Source: JAJDTQ01 sp965204235 (GTDB lineage: Bacteria > Desulfobacterota > Binatia > UBA9968 > JAJDTQ01). Taken from it: a DNA stretch of 64,000 nt. Of this stretch, positions 57,285-64,000 are shown one piece after another. A program made the translations under genes and the position numbers. Numbering within the stretch: the stretch's first letter is position 1; each line of letters opens with the position of its first letter. Location: contig OZ241979.1 of assembly GCA_965204235.1 (NCBI GenBank), positions 744,001 through 808,000 on the forward strand. The letters are read 5' to 3'. Under the pieces are notes generated by a model, which saw nothing but the letters and a program-made list of their open reading frames with translations, had not been told where the DNA came from and did no database searches.

Positions 57285-58295
57285 ATGAACGAGCACGCGG
57301 TCTCGACCCCGACCCGGGAACGGTGCGTCACCTCTTACGCGGCGCGCACCCAGTACAAGCCCGGCGTCGTCCACCCCGACCACATCAAGGTCAGGGACGC
57401 CATCGACATCCACTGCCACGCCCACGCGGGCCAGCAGGACGCCCTGGACCTGGTGAAGAAGGCGTCCCGGGCGGAGATGAAAGGCATCCTGTTCAAGTCC
57501 ATCGTCGGGAACGGCGGACGGGCGGTCCGTGACTTGCAGCGGCAGCTCGACGCCTGGGCCGTTGGGGAAGGCGTTGCCCCGGTGAGATGCTTCGGCGGTT
57601 TCGTTTGCGGCAGGCAGCAGGAGCCGGTGTCGGCCGCGCTTGCCGAGCAGGCCATCGACGCGGGGGTGGCGGCCGTGTGGCTTCCGGTCTTCAACCACGC
57701 CAACACCATCCACAAGGTAGGAAGCCACCGGGCGCTCATCGAGCGCGACATGGACGCCAAGGGCTGGACCGGCCCCCTCTCCTGGGAAGAGGCTCTACGG
57801 CACGGGCACTACAACCTCGACGAGTCCGGGGAGCTGAAACCCGAGGTGCGGGACGTCATCCGCCTGTGCGCCGAGCGCGACGTGGCGCTGTTCTTCGGCC
57901 ATCCGACCCACGACGAGATCTTCGCGGTCGCCGAGGAAGCGGACCGGATCGGCCTCCGTCGGCTGGTGGTCGATCATCCCTACAGTCCCTTCCTCGACCT
58001 GTCCCCGGCGCAGATGAAAGAGCTCTCCAAGGCGCACGTCCTGTTCAACTTCACCTTCGACGAGCTGTCGCCACTCCTCGGAGTGGACCCCCGGATCATG
58101 TACGACACCATCCGCGAGGTCGGGGTCGAGCACTTCACGCTTTCGAGCGACGCCGGCGAACCGCTGTTCCCGGACTCCGTGGAAGCCATGCGCCTCATCC
58201 GGGGCTACATGGAAGCCTTCGGCCTGACCGAAGACGAGCTCTACACCGTCTGCACCCGGAACCCCGCGCGGGTCGTGGGCATGGACCTGGACTGA
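57285..58295 (+). CDS. Amidohydrolase (DUF6282-like)
   Basis: 336 residues; ATG with CAGGAGGCGAACG upstream. The metal motif AIDIHCHAHAG lies at ~40; FNHANTIHKVGSHRALIERDMDAKGW, FGHPTHDEIF and LSSDAGEPLFPDSV (His and Asp of the barrel) follow. It is shorter than typical amidohydrolase 2 and resembles the DUF6282 group. Located 316 bp after the TRAP operon on the same strand; it may act on what TRAP imports, although a family A repeat lies between. Confidence 0.86.
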   Translation: MNEHAVSTPTRERCVTSYAARTQYKPGVVHPDHIKVRDAIDIHCHAHAGQQDALDLVKKASRAEMKGILFKSIVGNGGRAVRDLQRQLDAWAVGEGVAPVRCFGGFVCGRQQEPVSAALAEQAIDAGVAAVWLPVFNHANTIHKVGSHRALIERDMDAKGWTGPLSWEEALRHGHYNLDESGELKPEVRDVIRLCAERDVALFFGHPTHDEIFAVAEEADRIGLRRLVVDHPYSPFLDLSPAQMKELSKAHVLFNFTFDELSPLLGVDPRIMYDTIREVGVEHFTLSSDAGEPLFPDSVEAMRLIRGYMEAFGLTEDELYTVCTRNPARVVGMDLD

Positions 58296-58299
58296 GCCG

Positions 58300-58550
58300 C
58301 CTCCCCCAAGCCGCCCTCCCCTCCCGGAGAGGAGCCTCCGTGCCACCGGACCCGTCGGCGCCAGCGCCAACGGACAGACAGCTGAATCGGGCTGGGTCGG
58401 TCCGTGTAGAGGACTCCTCCCCTCAACCCCGCCGTACCCCCCTCCCTGACCCTCCCCCTCAAGGGGGGAGGGAATTTTACTCCGTGAAACTCTGCCTACA
58501 CAACCTGCCCACACGAAAGCCGGAAGAGCCAAATTGGTGAACCATGTTCG
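58300..58550 (+). repeat. Family B palindromic repeat, copy at 58300
   Basis: Contains CCCTCCCTGACCCTCCCCCT followed by CAAGGGGGGAGGG, then the tail 'CCTACACAACCTGCC…GAAAGCCGGAAGAGCC'. Present in related form at ~34879, 60590-60830 and 61090-61215. No coding frame supported. Confidence 0.7.
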
Positions 58551-58568
58551 GGTTGCACAACCTCGCCC

Positions 58569-59060
58569 TCAGATCGCCTGCACCCGCACTTCCTCCCGCG
58601 GCAGCAGGGCATCGCACGTGCGGGACGCCACTCCGCAGGCGCGCCCCAGCGCGGACAGGACCAGGTCGGCCACCGCGCGCTCCTCCGCCTCCCGGCTCCG
58701 CGCCCCCTTTTCCAGCGTGACCGAGTGGACCGTCACCGTCCCGCCCGCGCACACGGCCACGTGGGCCCGGTGGTCCCCCTTCCGGGGCCGGTCTGTCGCC
58801 AGCGCCGCGGTGCAGGCAACCCCCATGACCGGCGCGTCGGCCCGGGGCCGCAGACGGACCGCCCTCTCGCAGGCCTTCCGGGCCATGGCCGACGCGGTCT
58901 CCACCGACACGGCCTGCCGCGGCGTCGCGCCGAGGAACCCGGTCAGCGACCGCTCCCCGTAGGGCGCCCAGGCTTCCAGCACGGTACGCGATGCTCCAGG
59001 GACGGTCAACAGGTCGGCCACGGCCCGGGAGCCGCCGCCCGTAACCACGAGCACGGCCAT
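58569..59060 (-). CDS. CinA C-terminal (NMN amidohydrolase-like) family protein
   Basis: 163 residues; the ATG of MAVLVVTGGGS has CGGAGCCCGTCC upstream and is preferred to a start 20 codons earlier. Family pattern: VVTGGGSRAVADLLTVPGASRTVLEAWAPYGERSLTGFLG, then the CMR-like 'SVETASAMARKACERA' and GVACTAALATDRPRKGDHRAHVAV. CinA C-terminal domains remove amide from nicotinamide mononucleotide, and some copies act elsewhere. The Ser/Lys residues of the active site cannot be checked with certainty. Lone gene 74 bp from the CoA-transferase gene. Confidence 0.75.
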   Translation of the reverse strand: MAVLVVTGGGSRAVADLLTVPGASRTVLEAWAPYGERSLTGFLGATPRQAVSVETASAMARKACERAVRLRPRADAPVMGVACTAALATDRPRKGDHRAHVAVCAGGTVTVHSVTLEKGARSREAEERAVADLVLSALGRACGVASRTCDALLPREEVRVQAI

Positions 59061-59133
59061 GGACGGGCTCCGGTGGACGCCGTCGATGAGGTCGGAACGT
59101 TCGGCGGCAACCGTGTCCACGGCAGGAACCTGC

Positions 59134-60300
59134 TCACACCGCGCCGCGCTCGCGCAGGGTGCGGACGGCCTCCCGGTCGTAGCCCAGCTCCCGCAGCACC
59201 TCGTCGGTGTGCTCGCCCACCAGCGGCGCCGGGCGCGCGAACCGCGGCGGGGTGGCGGACAGGTTCACGCTGCTGCCGATGAGGCGGGTGGCGCCCCGCT
59301 CAGGATGGCGGATCTCCCGGGGCAGCCCCAGGTGTCGGACCTGTGGGTCTCGAAAGACCTCCTCGGGCGCGTAGATGGGCGCGTGGCTCACGTCCGCCTC
59401 GCCAAGCCGTTGCAGCCACACGGCGCGGGGCGCCGCGCCGAAGGCCTCGCGCAGCACCGCCGCCAACTCCTCGTGGTTGGCCGAGCGGTCCTCGAACGCG
59501 GCGAAGCGCGGGTCCCGAAGGAGGTCCTCCCGCTCGATGACGCGGGCCAGCGCCTCCCAGGACTTCCGGTGCGCCGCGAGGTGGACCAGCAACGGAAGCC
59601 CGTCCCCGGCCGACAGGCAGAACAGGCGCCCCCGCTGGAAGTTCTTCGGGGTCACCGGGTCGCCGCCGTTCAGGAACTCGGCCAAGTGCGACTCCATGAA
59701 GCCCAGGCTCGCCTGCAGCAGGGACGCGTCCACGAACTGCCCCCGGCCGGTCCGGCTCCGCGCCGCCAGGGCTGCCAGGACGCCATAGGCTGCGAACACC
59801 CCGGTCACGTGCGCGGCGATCGACAGGCCCCCCATGCGCGGGGCGTCCAGGTCTGTGAGCAGGCTCAGCATCCCGCTCACCGCCTGCCCGACGGACTCGA
59901 AGCCCGGCCGGTCCTCGTACGGGCCGCTCTGGCCGAACGCGGTGACCGAGCAGTGGACGAGCCCGGGGTTGACCTTCCTCGTCTCCTCGTAGTCGAGGCC
60001 CAACGCCTTGCGCGTCCCCGGCCGGAAGCTCTCGATCAGGACGTCCGCGGGCTCGAGCATCCGGCGGAATATCCGCCGCGCTTCGAGGTCGCGCAGGTCG
60101 AGGGTGACGCTCTTCTTGTTCCGGTTGAGGACCCGGAAGACCGGACCGTAGCCCTCCCGGCCCCGGGCCGCGTCTCCCGCGGGGGGAGGCTCCACCTTCA
60201 CCACCTCGCAGCCAAGGTCCCCGAGCAGGCTGCCCGCGTAGGGACCGGCCACGTGTCCGCTGGCGTCGATGGCCACGACGCCGTCCAGTGCGCCGACCAC
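59134..60300 (-). CDS. Family III CoA-transferase (CaiB/BaiF-like), catalytic Asp replaced
   Basis: 388 residues. Family segments: DASGHVAGPYAGSLLGDLGCEVVKVEPP, LNRNKKSVTLDLRD, ADVLIESFRPGTRKALGLDYE, NPGLVHCSVTAFGQSGPYEDRPGF, and GRGQFVDASLLQA. In classical members, an Asp lies in the D-x-x-TG motif before the 'AAxGxLAAL' helix and forms the glutamyl/aspartyl-CoA intermediate. Here the segment is IAAHVTGVFAAYGVLAAL, with Ala where Asp is expected. The gene therefore may be inactive, use another residue, or have a different activity. No acyl-CoA partner nearby. Confidence 0.85.
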   Translation of the reverse strand: MVGALDGVVAIDASGHVAGPYAGSLLGDLGCEVVKVEPPPAGDAARGREGYGPVFRVLNRNKKSVTLDLRDLEARRIFRRMLEPADVLIESFRPGTRKALGLDYEETRKVNPGLVHCSVTAFGQSGPYEDRPGFESVGQAVSGMLSLLTDLDAPRMGGLSIAAHVTGVFAAYGVLAALAARSRTGRGQFVDASLLQASLGFMESHLAEFLNGGDPVTPKNFQRGRLFCLSAGDGLPLLVHLAAHRKSWEALARVIEREDLLRDPRFAAFEDRSANHEELAAVLREAFGAAPRAVWLQRLGEADVSHAPIYAPEEVFRDPQVRHLGLPREIRHPERGATRLIGSSVNLSATPPRFARPAPLVGEHTDEVLRELGYDREAVRTLRERGAV

Positions 60301-60339
60301 GCTCCTCCTTCCGAACCGGCATCGGGGACCCCCGATCCA

Positions 60340-60432
60340 TTCGGCTCGAAGCGCCTCTCCCTACAGGGAAAGCGCGTCCTTCGACTCCGCTTCGCTACGC
60401 TCAGGACGAACGGAGGCATCGTTGGCGCTTCC
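60340..60432 (-). repeat. MITE-like element, family A, copy 6 (truncated)
   Basis: Minus orientation; core TTCGTCCTGAGCGTAGCGAA and CTTTCCCTGTAGGGAGAG hairpin present, terminal repeats not clear. Directly upstream of the CoA-transferase gene. Confidence 0.65.
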
Positions 60433-60507
60433 GGATTTCGTGTGGGTTGTCACACTCCCCACCCACACGATGAAGCCCGATTCCCCCCTTGCTATCCTCC
60501 ATTCGGC

Positions 60508-60579
60508 ATGGCGGAGAACTCCGATTCCCTCATGGCGGAGAACTCCGATTCCCTCATGGCAGAGAACTCCGATTCCCTC
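60508..60579 (+). repeat. 24-bp tandem repeat, three copies
   Basis: ATGGCGGAGAACTCCGATTC plus CCTC occurs three times in a row; the third has one change (GCA for GCG). No spacers, so not CRISPR. Confidence 0.85.
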
Positions 60580-60836
60580 CCCCCTTGAGGGGGAGGGTTA
60601 GGGAGGGGGGTTCTCCGTGCAACCCGACCCATCGGCGTCAACACCGACGGACGGATGGCTGACACGGTTGGGGCGATCCGTGGAGAGGACCCATCCCCTC
60701 CACCTCGCCGTACCCACCCTGTCCCTCCCCCTCAAGGGGGGAGGGGACGCTACGCCGTGGCACCCCGCTTGCACATACACCTCGTGAAACCCTGCCTACA
60801 CGGAAGCCGGAAGAGCCCAATCGTTCAGGGCTTCCG

Positions 60837-61052
60837 TCAGAAGGGCCTGCCCAGGAAGGGCTTGCCCTCCCTCATCCTGAAGAAACCCACGAAGCCCAGC
60901 AGCCCGCCGACGAACCCGCCCAGGAAGAGGGCGGTGGCCAGGAGGTCGGTCACGGGACCCCGCGCGAAGACCGCGTAAGCCAACTCCCGGGCCGCCAGTC
61001 CCGTGAGGACGGCCACCACCAAGCCGATGGCGGTGAGGGTCCGGTACTTCAT
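60837..61052 (-). CDS. Small two-helix membrane protein
   Basis: 71 residues, MKYRTLTAIGLVVAVLTGLAA start with two hydrophobic stretches (~8-30 and ~38-60). The ribosome site is weak. No family recognised. It lies between repeat clusters and could be a real small membrane protein, but chance coding in GC-rich DNA cannot be excluded. Confidence 0.5.
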   Translation of the reverse strand: MKYRTLTAIGLVVAVLTGLAARELAYAVFARGPVTDLLATALFLGGFVGGLLGFVGFFRMREGKPFLGRPF

Positions 61053-61089
61053 CCATGCGGCTTCCGGGCGTGCTCCCGAGTCCCGTCTT

Positions 61090-61215
61090 CGGCCCGGGGC
61101 GTGTGGGGGGACTCATCCCCTCCGCCCCGCCGTACCCCCCTCCCTGACCCTCCCCCTCAAGGGGGGAGGGGACGCTTGGCCGTGGGACACCGCCCACATG
61201 AAAGCCGGAAGAGAC
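61090..61215 (+). repeat. Family B palindromic repeat, copy at 61090
   Basis: CCCTCCCTGACCCTCCCCCT followed by CAAGGGGGGAGGG and a tail ending GAAAGCCGGAAGAG, as in the 58300 copy. Confidence 0.7.
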
Positions 61216-61218
61216 GCG

Positions 61219-61246
61219 TTGACAAGGGGTTTCAGGATTGCATACT
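61219..61246 (+). promoter_or_regulatory. Candidate sigma-70 promoter of hyuBA
   Basis: TTGACA (61219-61224), 16-bp spacer, CATACT (61241-61246); -35 perfect, -10 four of six. The leader to the ATG would be about 240 bp and contains the direct repeats. Confidence 0.45.
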
Positions 61247-61490
61247 GTGGGAACCCGTTGCAAGCCGGAAGTGAGCGGGTGGATGGAGGCGGGGATCGAT
61301 GGGGTCCGGCTGTCCCCGGACTTCGAGAGTTGCAAGCCGGAAGTGAGCGGGTGGAGGGGGGCAGACGGAGAGGGGGCGGACGGAGGAAGCGGGTGGAGGG
61401 GGCGGACGGAAGCGGGTGGATGGGGGCGGAGTGCGGGAACGGAACGGGAACGACGGGGACGGGAGCGCCGGCTTTCCGGCGGTTCGAGAC

Positions 61491-63239
61491 ATGGACGCCA
61501 TCAAGCTGGAGGTCATCTACAACGCCACAAACCAGATCGCCTGCGAGCTCACCCAAAAGCTCATGCGGAACGGCTACTCCTCCATCGTCAAGGAGAGCCA
61601 AGACCTCGCGCTGAGCATCTGCGACCGCCGGGGACGCAACGTCGGCCAGTACTCCCCCAACCCGGTGGGGCTGGGGGTGGTGGGCTCCCAGCTCCGGGGG
61701 ATACTCCGGGACTTCGCGGACGACATCGGCGAAGGGGACGCGTTCATCCTCAACCACCCCTACCGCTATTGCCAGAACCATCCCAGCGACGTCACCCTGA
61801 TCGCTCCGGTGTTCCACGAGGGACGCCTGACGGCCTTCGTGGGCAACACCGCGCACAAGCCCGACATCGGGGGCAAGGCGCCGGGCACCAACACGGGCGA
61901 CGCCACCGAGGTGTTCCAGGAGGGCCTGCTGATCCCGCCCCTGAAGCTCTACCGGGGCGGCGTCCTCAACGAGGGCGTGAAGCAACTGATCCGCGCCAAC
62001 ACCCGCACCCCCGAAGTCACCTGGGGCGACGTCCGCGCGCAGGTCCAGGCCAACCTCCACGGCATCGAGCGCCTGGCGGCGCTCATGCGGCGCTTCGGCG
62101 CGGACGAGGTCCTGGCCTGCTGGGAGGAACGCATCGCCATCACCGAGAGGGAGCTCCGTTCCCGCATCGCCGCCCTGCCCCAAGGCTCCTACGGCCCGGT
62201 CACCGACCATATCGACGACGACGGAGTCGATCTGGACAAGCCCCTGGCGGTCACCGTGACGCTGCACGTCCGGGGCGACGAACTGGAGTTCGAGTTCGCA
62301 TCGGCCCGGCAGTCCCGGGGCCCCCTGAACCTCCGGCCCTGCGTGGTCCGAGCGGTGGCGGAGTATTGCGTGCAGGCCGCCCTCGGCCCCGACCTGCCCA
62401 AGAACCAGGGGTGCTCGGCGCCCGTCCGCATCACCCTGCCCGCCCCCGGACACCTGTTGAACCCCGAGTTCCCGGCGCCGGTGAACATGTACGCCACCAC
62501 CTGCCACCGCCTCGCGCCGGTCATCATGACCGCCCTCGCCCAGGCCGTGCCGGACCGGGTGGCCGCGCCCCAGAGCGGTTCGGGCGGGGCCGTGTCCTTC
62601 AACGGCCGCGTCCCCGGCGGCCAACGCCGCTACTCGCAGTACGAGATCCTGTGGGGCGGATACGGGGCGCGGCCTACCAAGGACGGCGTCAGCGGCTGCG
62701 CCGCGGACATCAGCAACGTCATGAGCACGCCGGTGGAAGCCCTGGAGAACGAGTTCCCGGTGCGGATGAAGTGTTTCGAGGTGAACCCGGACTCGGCCGG
62801 CGCGGGCAGGCGCCGGGGCGGCCTGGGGGTCCGGCGGAGCTGGGAGGTGCTGGCCGACGACGTCACCCTCAACCTGCGGCTCGACCGCTTCCGGCACTCC
62901 TCCCCGGGCCTGTTCGGGGCCCGTCCCAGCGCCCGGGCCCGCTGCACCCTCAACCCCGGCGCCCCGGACGCACGGCCCCTGCACTCCAAGGCCGCCAACG
63001 TCCCCCTGTCCCGGGGCGACACCGTGCTGCTGGAGCTCGGCGGCGGCGGGGGATGGGGCGACCCGCTGACGCGGGAGCCGGAGCGGGTGCTCGAGGACGT
63101 GCGCAACGGTTACGTGTCGCTGGCCGCGGCCCGGGACCTCTACGGCGTGGTCATCGACCCGCACACCCTCGCCATCGACCACGCGGCCACCCACCGGCAA
63201 CGCGAGGAAACCGGCTCCCGTGCTGCGGATCGGCATTGA
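61491..63239 (+). CDS. hyuB: Hydantoinase B/oxoprolinase family protein
   Basis: 582 residues from ATG (weak ribosome site GGCGG). Family pattern: DAIKLEVIYNATNQIACELTQKLMRNGYSSIVKESQDLALSICDRRGR at the start; NHPSDVTLIAPVFHEGRLTAFVGNTAHKPDIGG; and GGGGGWGDPLTREPERVLEDVRNGYVSLAAARDLYGVV at the end. Works with HyuA as an ATP-dependent enzyme opening cyclic amides (hydantoins, oxoproline) or carboxylating ketones. Its tail lacks the Cys-rich gamma-like domain of the paralogue at 1-1100. The stop overlaps the hyuA start by 20 bp. Confidence 0.94.
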   Translation: MDAIKLEVIYNATNQIACELTQKLMRNGYSSIVKESQDLALSICDRRGRNVGQYSPNPVGLGVVGSQLRGILRDFADDIGEGDAFILNHPYRYCQNHPSDVTLIAPVFHEGRLTAFVGNTAHKPDIGGKAPGTNTGDATEVFQEGLLIPPLKLYRGGVLNEGVKQLIRANTRTPEVTWGDVRAQVQANLHGIERLAALMRRFGADEVLACWEERIAITERELRSRIAALPQGSYGPVTDHIDDDGVDLDKPLAVTVTLHVRGDELEFEFASARQSRGPLNLRPCVVRAVAEYCVQAALGPDLPKNQGCSAPVRITLPAPGHLLNPEFPAPVNMYATTCHRLAPVIMTALAQAVPDRVAAPQSGSGGAVSFNGRVPGGQRRYSQYEILWGGYGARPTKDGVSGCAADISNVMSTPVEALENEFPVRMKCFEVNPDSAGAGRRRGGLGVRRSWEVLADDVTLNLRLDRFRHSSPGLFGARPSARARCTLNPGAPDARPLHSKAANVPLSRGDTVLLELGGGGGWGDPLTREPERVLEDVRNGYVSLAAARDLYGVVIDPHTLAIDHAATHRQREETGSRAADRH

Positions 63240-64000
63240 CACCGGCGGCACCTTCACCGACCTCACCGTGTTCGACGAGGACGACGGACGGGTCCTCCTC
63301 GCCTGCAAGGCGCCGTCCCAACCCCGGGACCCCGCCGAGGCCATCGCCCGGGGGCTCCGGGAAGTCACAGACCGACTGTCGGCAAAGGCCCGCTACGTGC
63401 TCCACGGAACCACCATCGGGCTCAACACCCTGCTGGAGGGACGCGAACCGGCCCCGGGCCTGCTGGTCACCGAGGGCTTCCGCGACATCCTGGAGCTCGA
63501 CCGCCAATGGCGCGGCGACCGGGTGTACGACCTGTTCTTCGAGCGGCCGCGGCAGCTCGCGCCCAGGCGCTTGATCCGGCCGGTGCGGGAGCGGGTGGAC
63601 TCCCGGGGCCGGGAGGTCCTTCCCCTGGACGTCGAACAGGCCCGCGGCAGCGTCCGGCAGCTCCTGGACGCCGGGGCGCGTTCCGTGGCCGTGAGCCTGC
63701 TCTTCTCCTTCGCCAACCCCGGCCACGAACGGCAGGTCCGGGAGATCCTGGAGGAACTGGGCCCGGACGTGTACGTGACCCTGTCCTCGGAGGTGGACCC
63801 CCAGTTCCGGGAGTTCGAGCGCACCAGCACCGCGGTGGTCAACGCGTACATCGGGCCCCGGGTCGGCAGCTACATGAGCGTCATCGAGGCCGTGGTCGAA
63901 GACGCCCTGGCGGGGGCCAGGGTCCTGGTCATGCAGTCCAACGGCGGCGTGGCGGCGCCGGCCGACGTCGCGCGCGCGCCGGTGCGGACGCTGCTGTCGG
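63220..64000 (+). CDS. hyuA: Hydantoinase A/oxoprolinase family protein (3' partial)
   Basis: Begins at GTG inside the end of hyuB (GAGGAAAC upstream) and runs off the window; 260 residues visible. The start LRIGIDTGGTFTDLTVFDED is the actin-like ATP-binding phosphate loop of HyuA, followed by LHGTTIGLNTLLEGREPAPGLLVTEGFRDILELDRQWRGDRVYDLFFERP and VLVMQSNGGV, typical of the family. Partner of HyuB. Which cyclic or keto substrate is used cannot be told. Confidence 0.94.
   Translation, partial: MLRIGIDTGGTFTDLTVFDEDDGRVLLACKAPSQPRDPAEAIARGLREVTDRLSAKARYVLHGTTIGLNTLLEGREPAPGLLVTEGFRDILELDRQWRGDRVYDLFFERPRQLAPRRLIRPVRERVDSRGREVLPLDVEQARGSVRQLLDAGARSVAVSLLFSFANPGHERQVREILEELGPDVYVTLSSEVDPQFREFERTSTAVVNAYIGPRVGSYMSVIEAVVEDALAGARVLVMQSNGGVAAPADVARAPVRTLLS

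Larger units (their letters stand above)
60301..60836. other. Repeat-rich intergenic region, no supported gene
   Basis: Contains the truncated family A element (60340-60432), a 24-bp tandem repeat (60508-60579) and family B repeats in opposite orientations (about 60575-60620 and 60700-60745), which form a long inverted pair. Short frames here arise from these repeats. Confidence 0.65.
61053..61490. other. Repeat-bearing upstream region of the hyuBA pair
   Basis: Holds a family B repeat (61090-61215), a candidate promoter (61219-61246), and short direct repeats (CAAGCCGGAAGTGAGCGGGT at ~61260 and ~61332; AAGCGGGTGGA-type units to 61430). No supported ORF. Confidence 0.55.

Noticed and set aside
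60508..60579. Possible CRISPR-like array
   Set aside because: Three contiguous 24-bp units without spacers; a simple tandem repeat.
61113..63368. A 751-codon open frame on the minus strand
   Set aside because: Antisense to hyuB, whose plus-strand protein has full-length family similarity.

Overview
The window looks like a chromosomal segment of a high-GC, Gram-negative, probably uncultured soil or host-associated bacterium. Cell-envelope genes (lipoproteins, an OmpA-domain protein, a SPOR-domain protein) point to an outer membrane. The many amidohydrolases, TTT and TRAP solute receptors, hydantoinase/oxoprolinase genes and cox-accessory genes resemble gene content of Tectomicrobia/Binatota/'deltaproteobacterial' metagenome bins, but this placement is inference. 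No rRNA, tRNA, phage or CRISPR locus was recognised.

Layout. 1-1925: end of a hydantoinase-B/acetone-carboxylase-like gene, then a stand-alone citryl-CoA lyase. 1932-2846: a graveyard of gene ends (radC, AlbA_2-type ATPase, DNA methylase, IS630-type transposase). 2850-24888: a 22-kb block entirely on the minus strand, in which nearly every product carries a signal peptide or lipobox. It holds three ankyrin-repeat proteins, two paralogous serpins, three caspase-fold (C14) proteins including a trypsin-C14-DUF4384 fusion, a sulfatase-modifying-factor-like protein without the catalytic cysteines, a collagen-like protein, a SPOR protein, a Cys-rich protein, an OmpA protein, three DUF4384 proteins and a frameshifted lipoprotein. 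This is the most unusual part of the window: an apparently exported protease/inhibitor/scaffold set. 24889-27388: non-coding DNA with a 17-G run and a tandem duplication of small coiled-coil membrane genes.

27389-41617: accessory metabolism (MFS exporter, methyltransferase, VapBC-like toxin-antitoxin, three TIM-barrel amidohydrolases, GNAT, TTT receptor, amidase, Lon-N domain protein, radical SAM maturase with SEC-C tail, membrane glycosyltransferase-like protein). 41614-47711: a minus-strand cofactor cluster (two FMN-split-barrel proteins, UbiX, archaeal-type CTP-dependent riboflavin kinase, split XdhC/CoxI, CoxE-like VWA, CoxD-like AAA+ ATPase, TPR protein) with no molybdenum hydroxylase structural genes beside it. 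47837-53928: alpha/beta hydrolase, a DNA methyltransferase with a frameshifted partner, a group II PLP decarboxylase, an NAD epimerase and a cupin. 54054-58295: a complete TRAP transporter (P, Q, M) followed by an amidohydrolase. 58569-64000: CinA-like protein, family III CoA-transferase lacking the usual Asp, a small membrane protein and a hyuB-hyuA pair running off the window.

Intergenic gaps carry two repeat families. One is about 105-110 bp with 15-20 bp terminal inverted repeats and, in two copies, a possible 4-bp target duplication, so it looks like a MITE. The other is a GC-rich palindromic unit built around CCCTCCCCCTCAAGGGGG.
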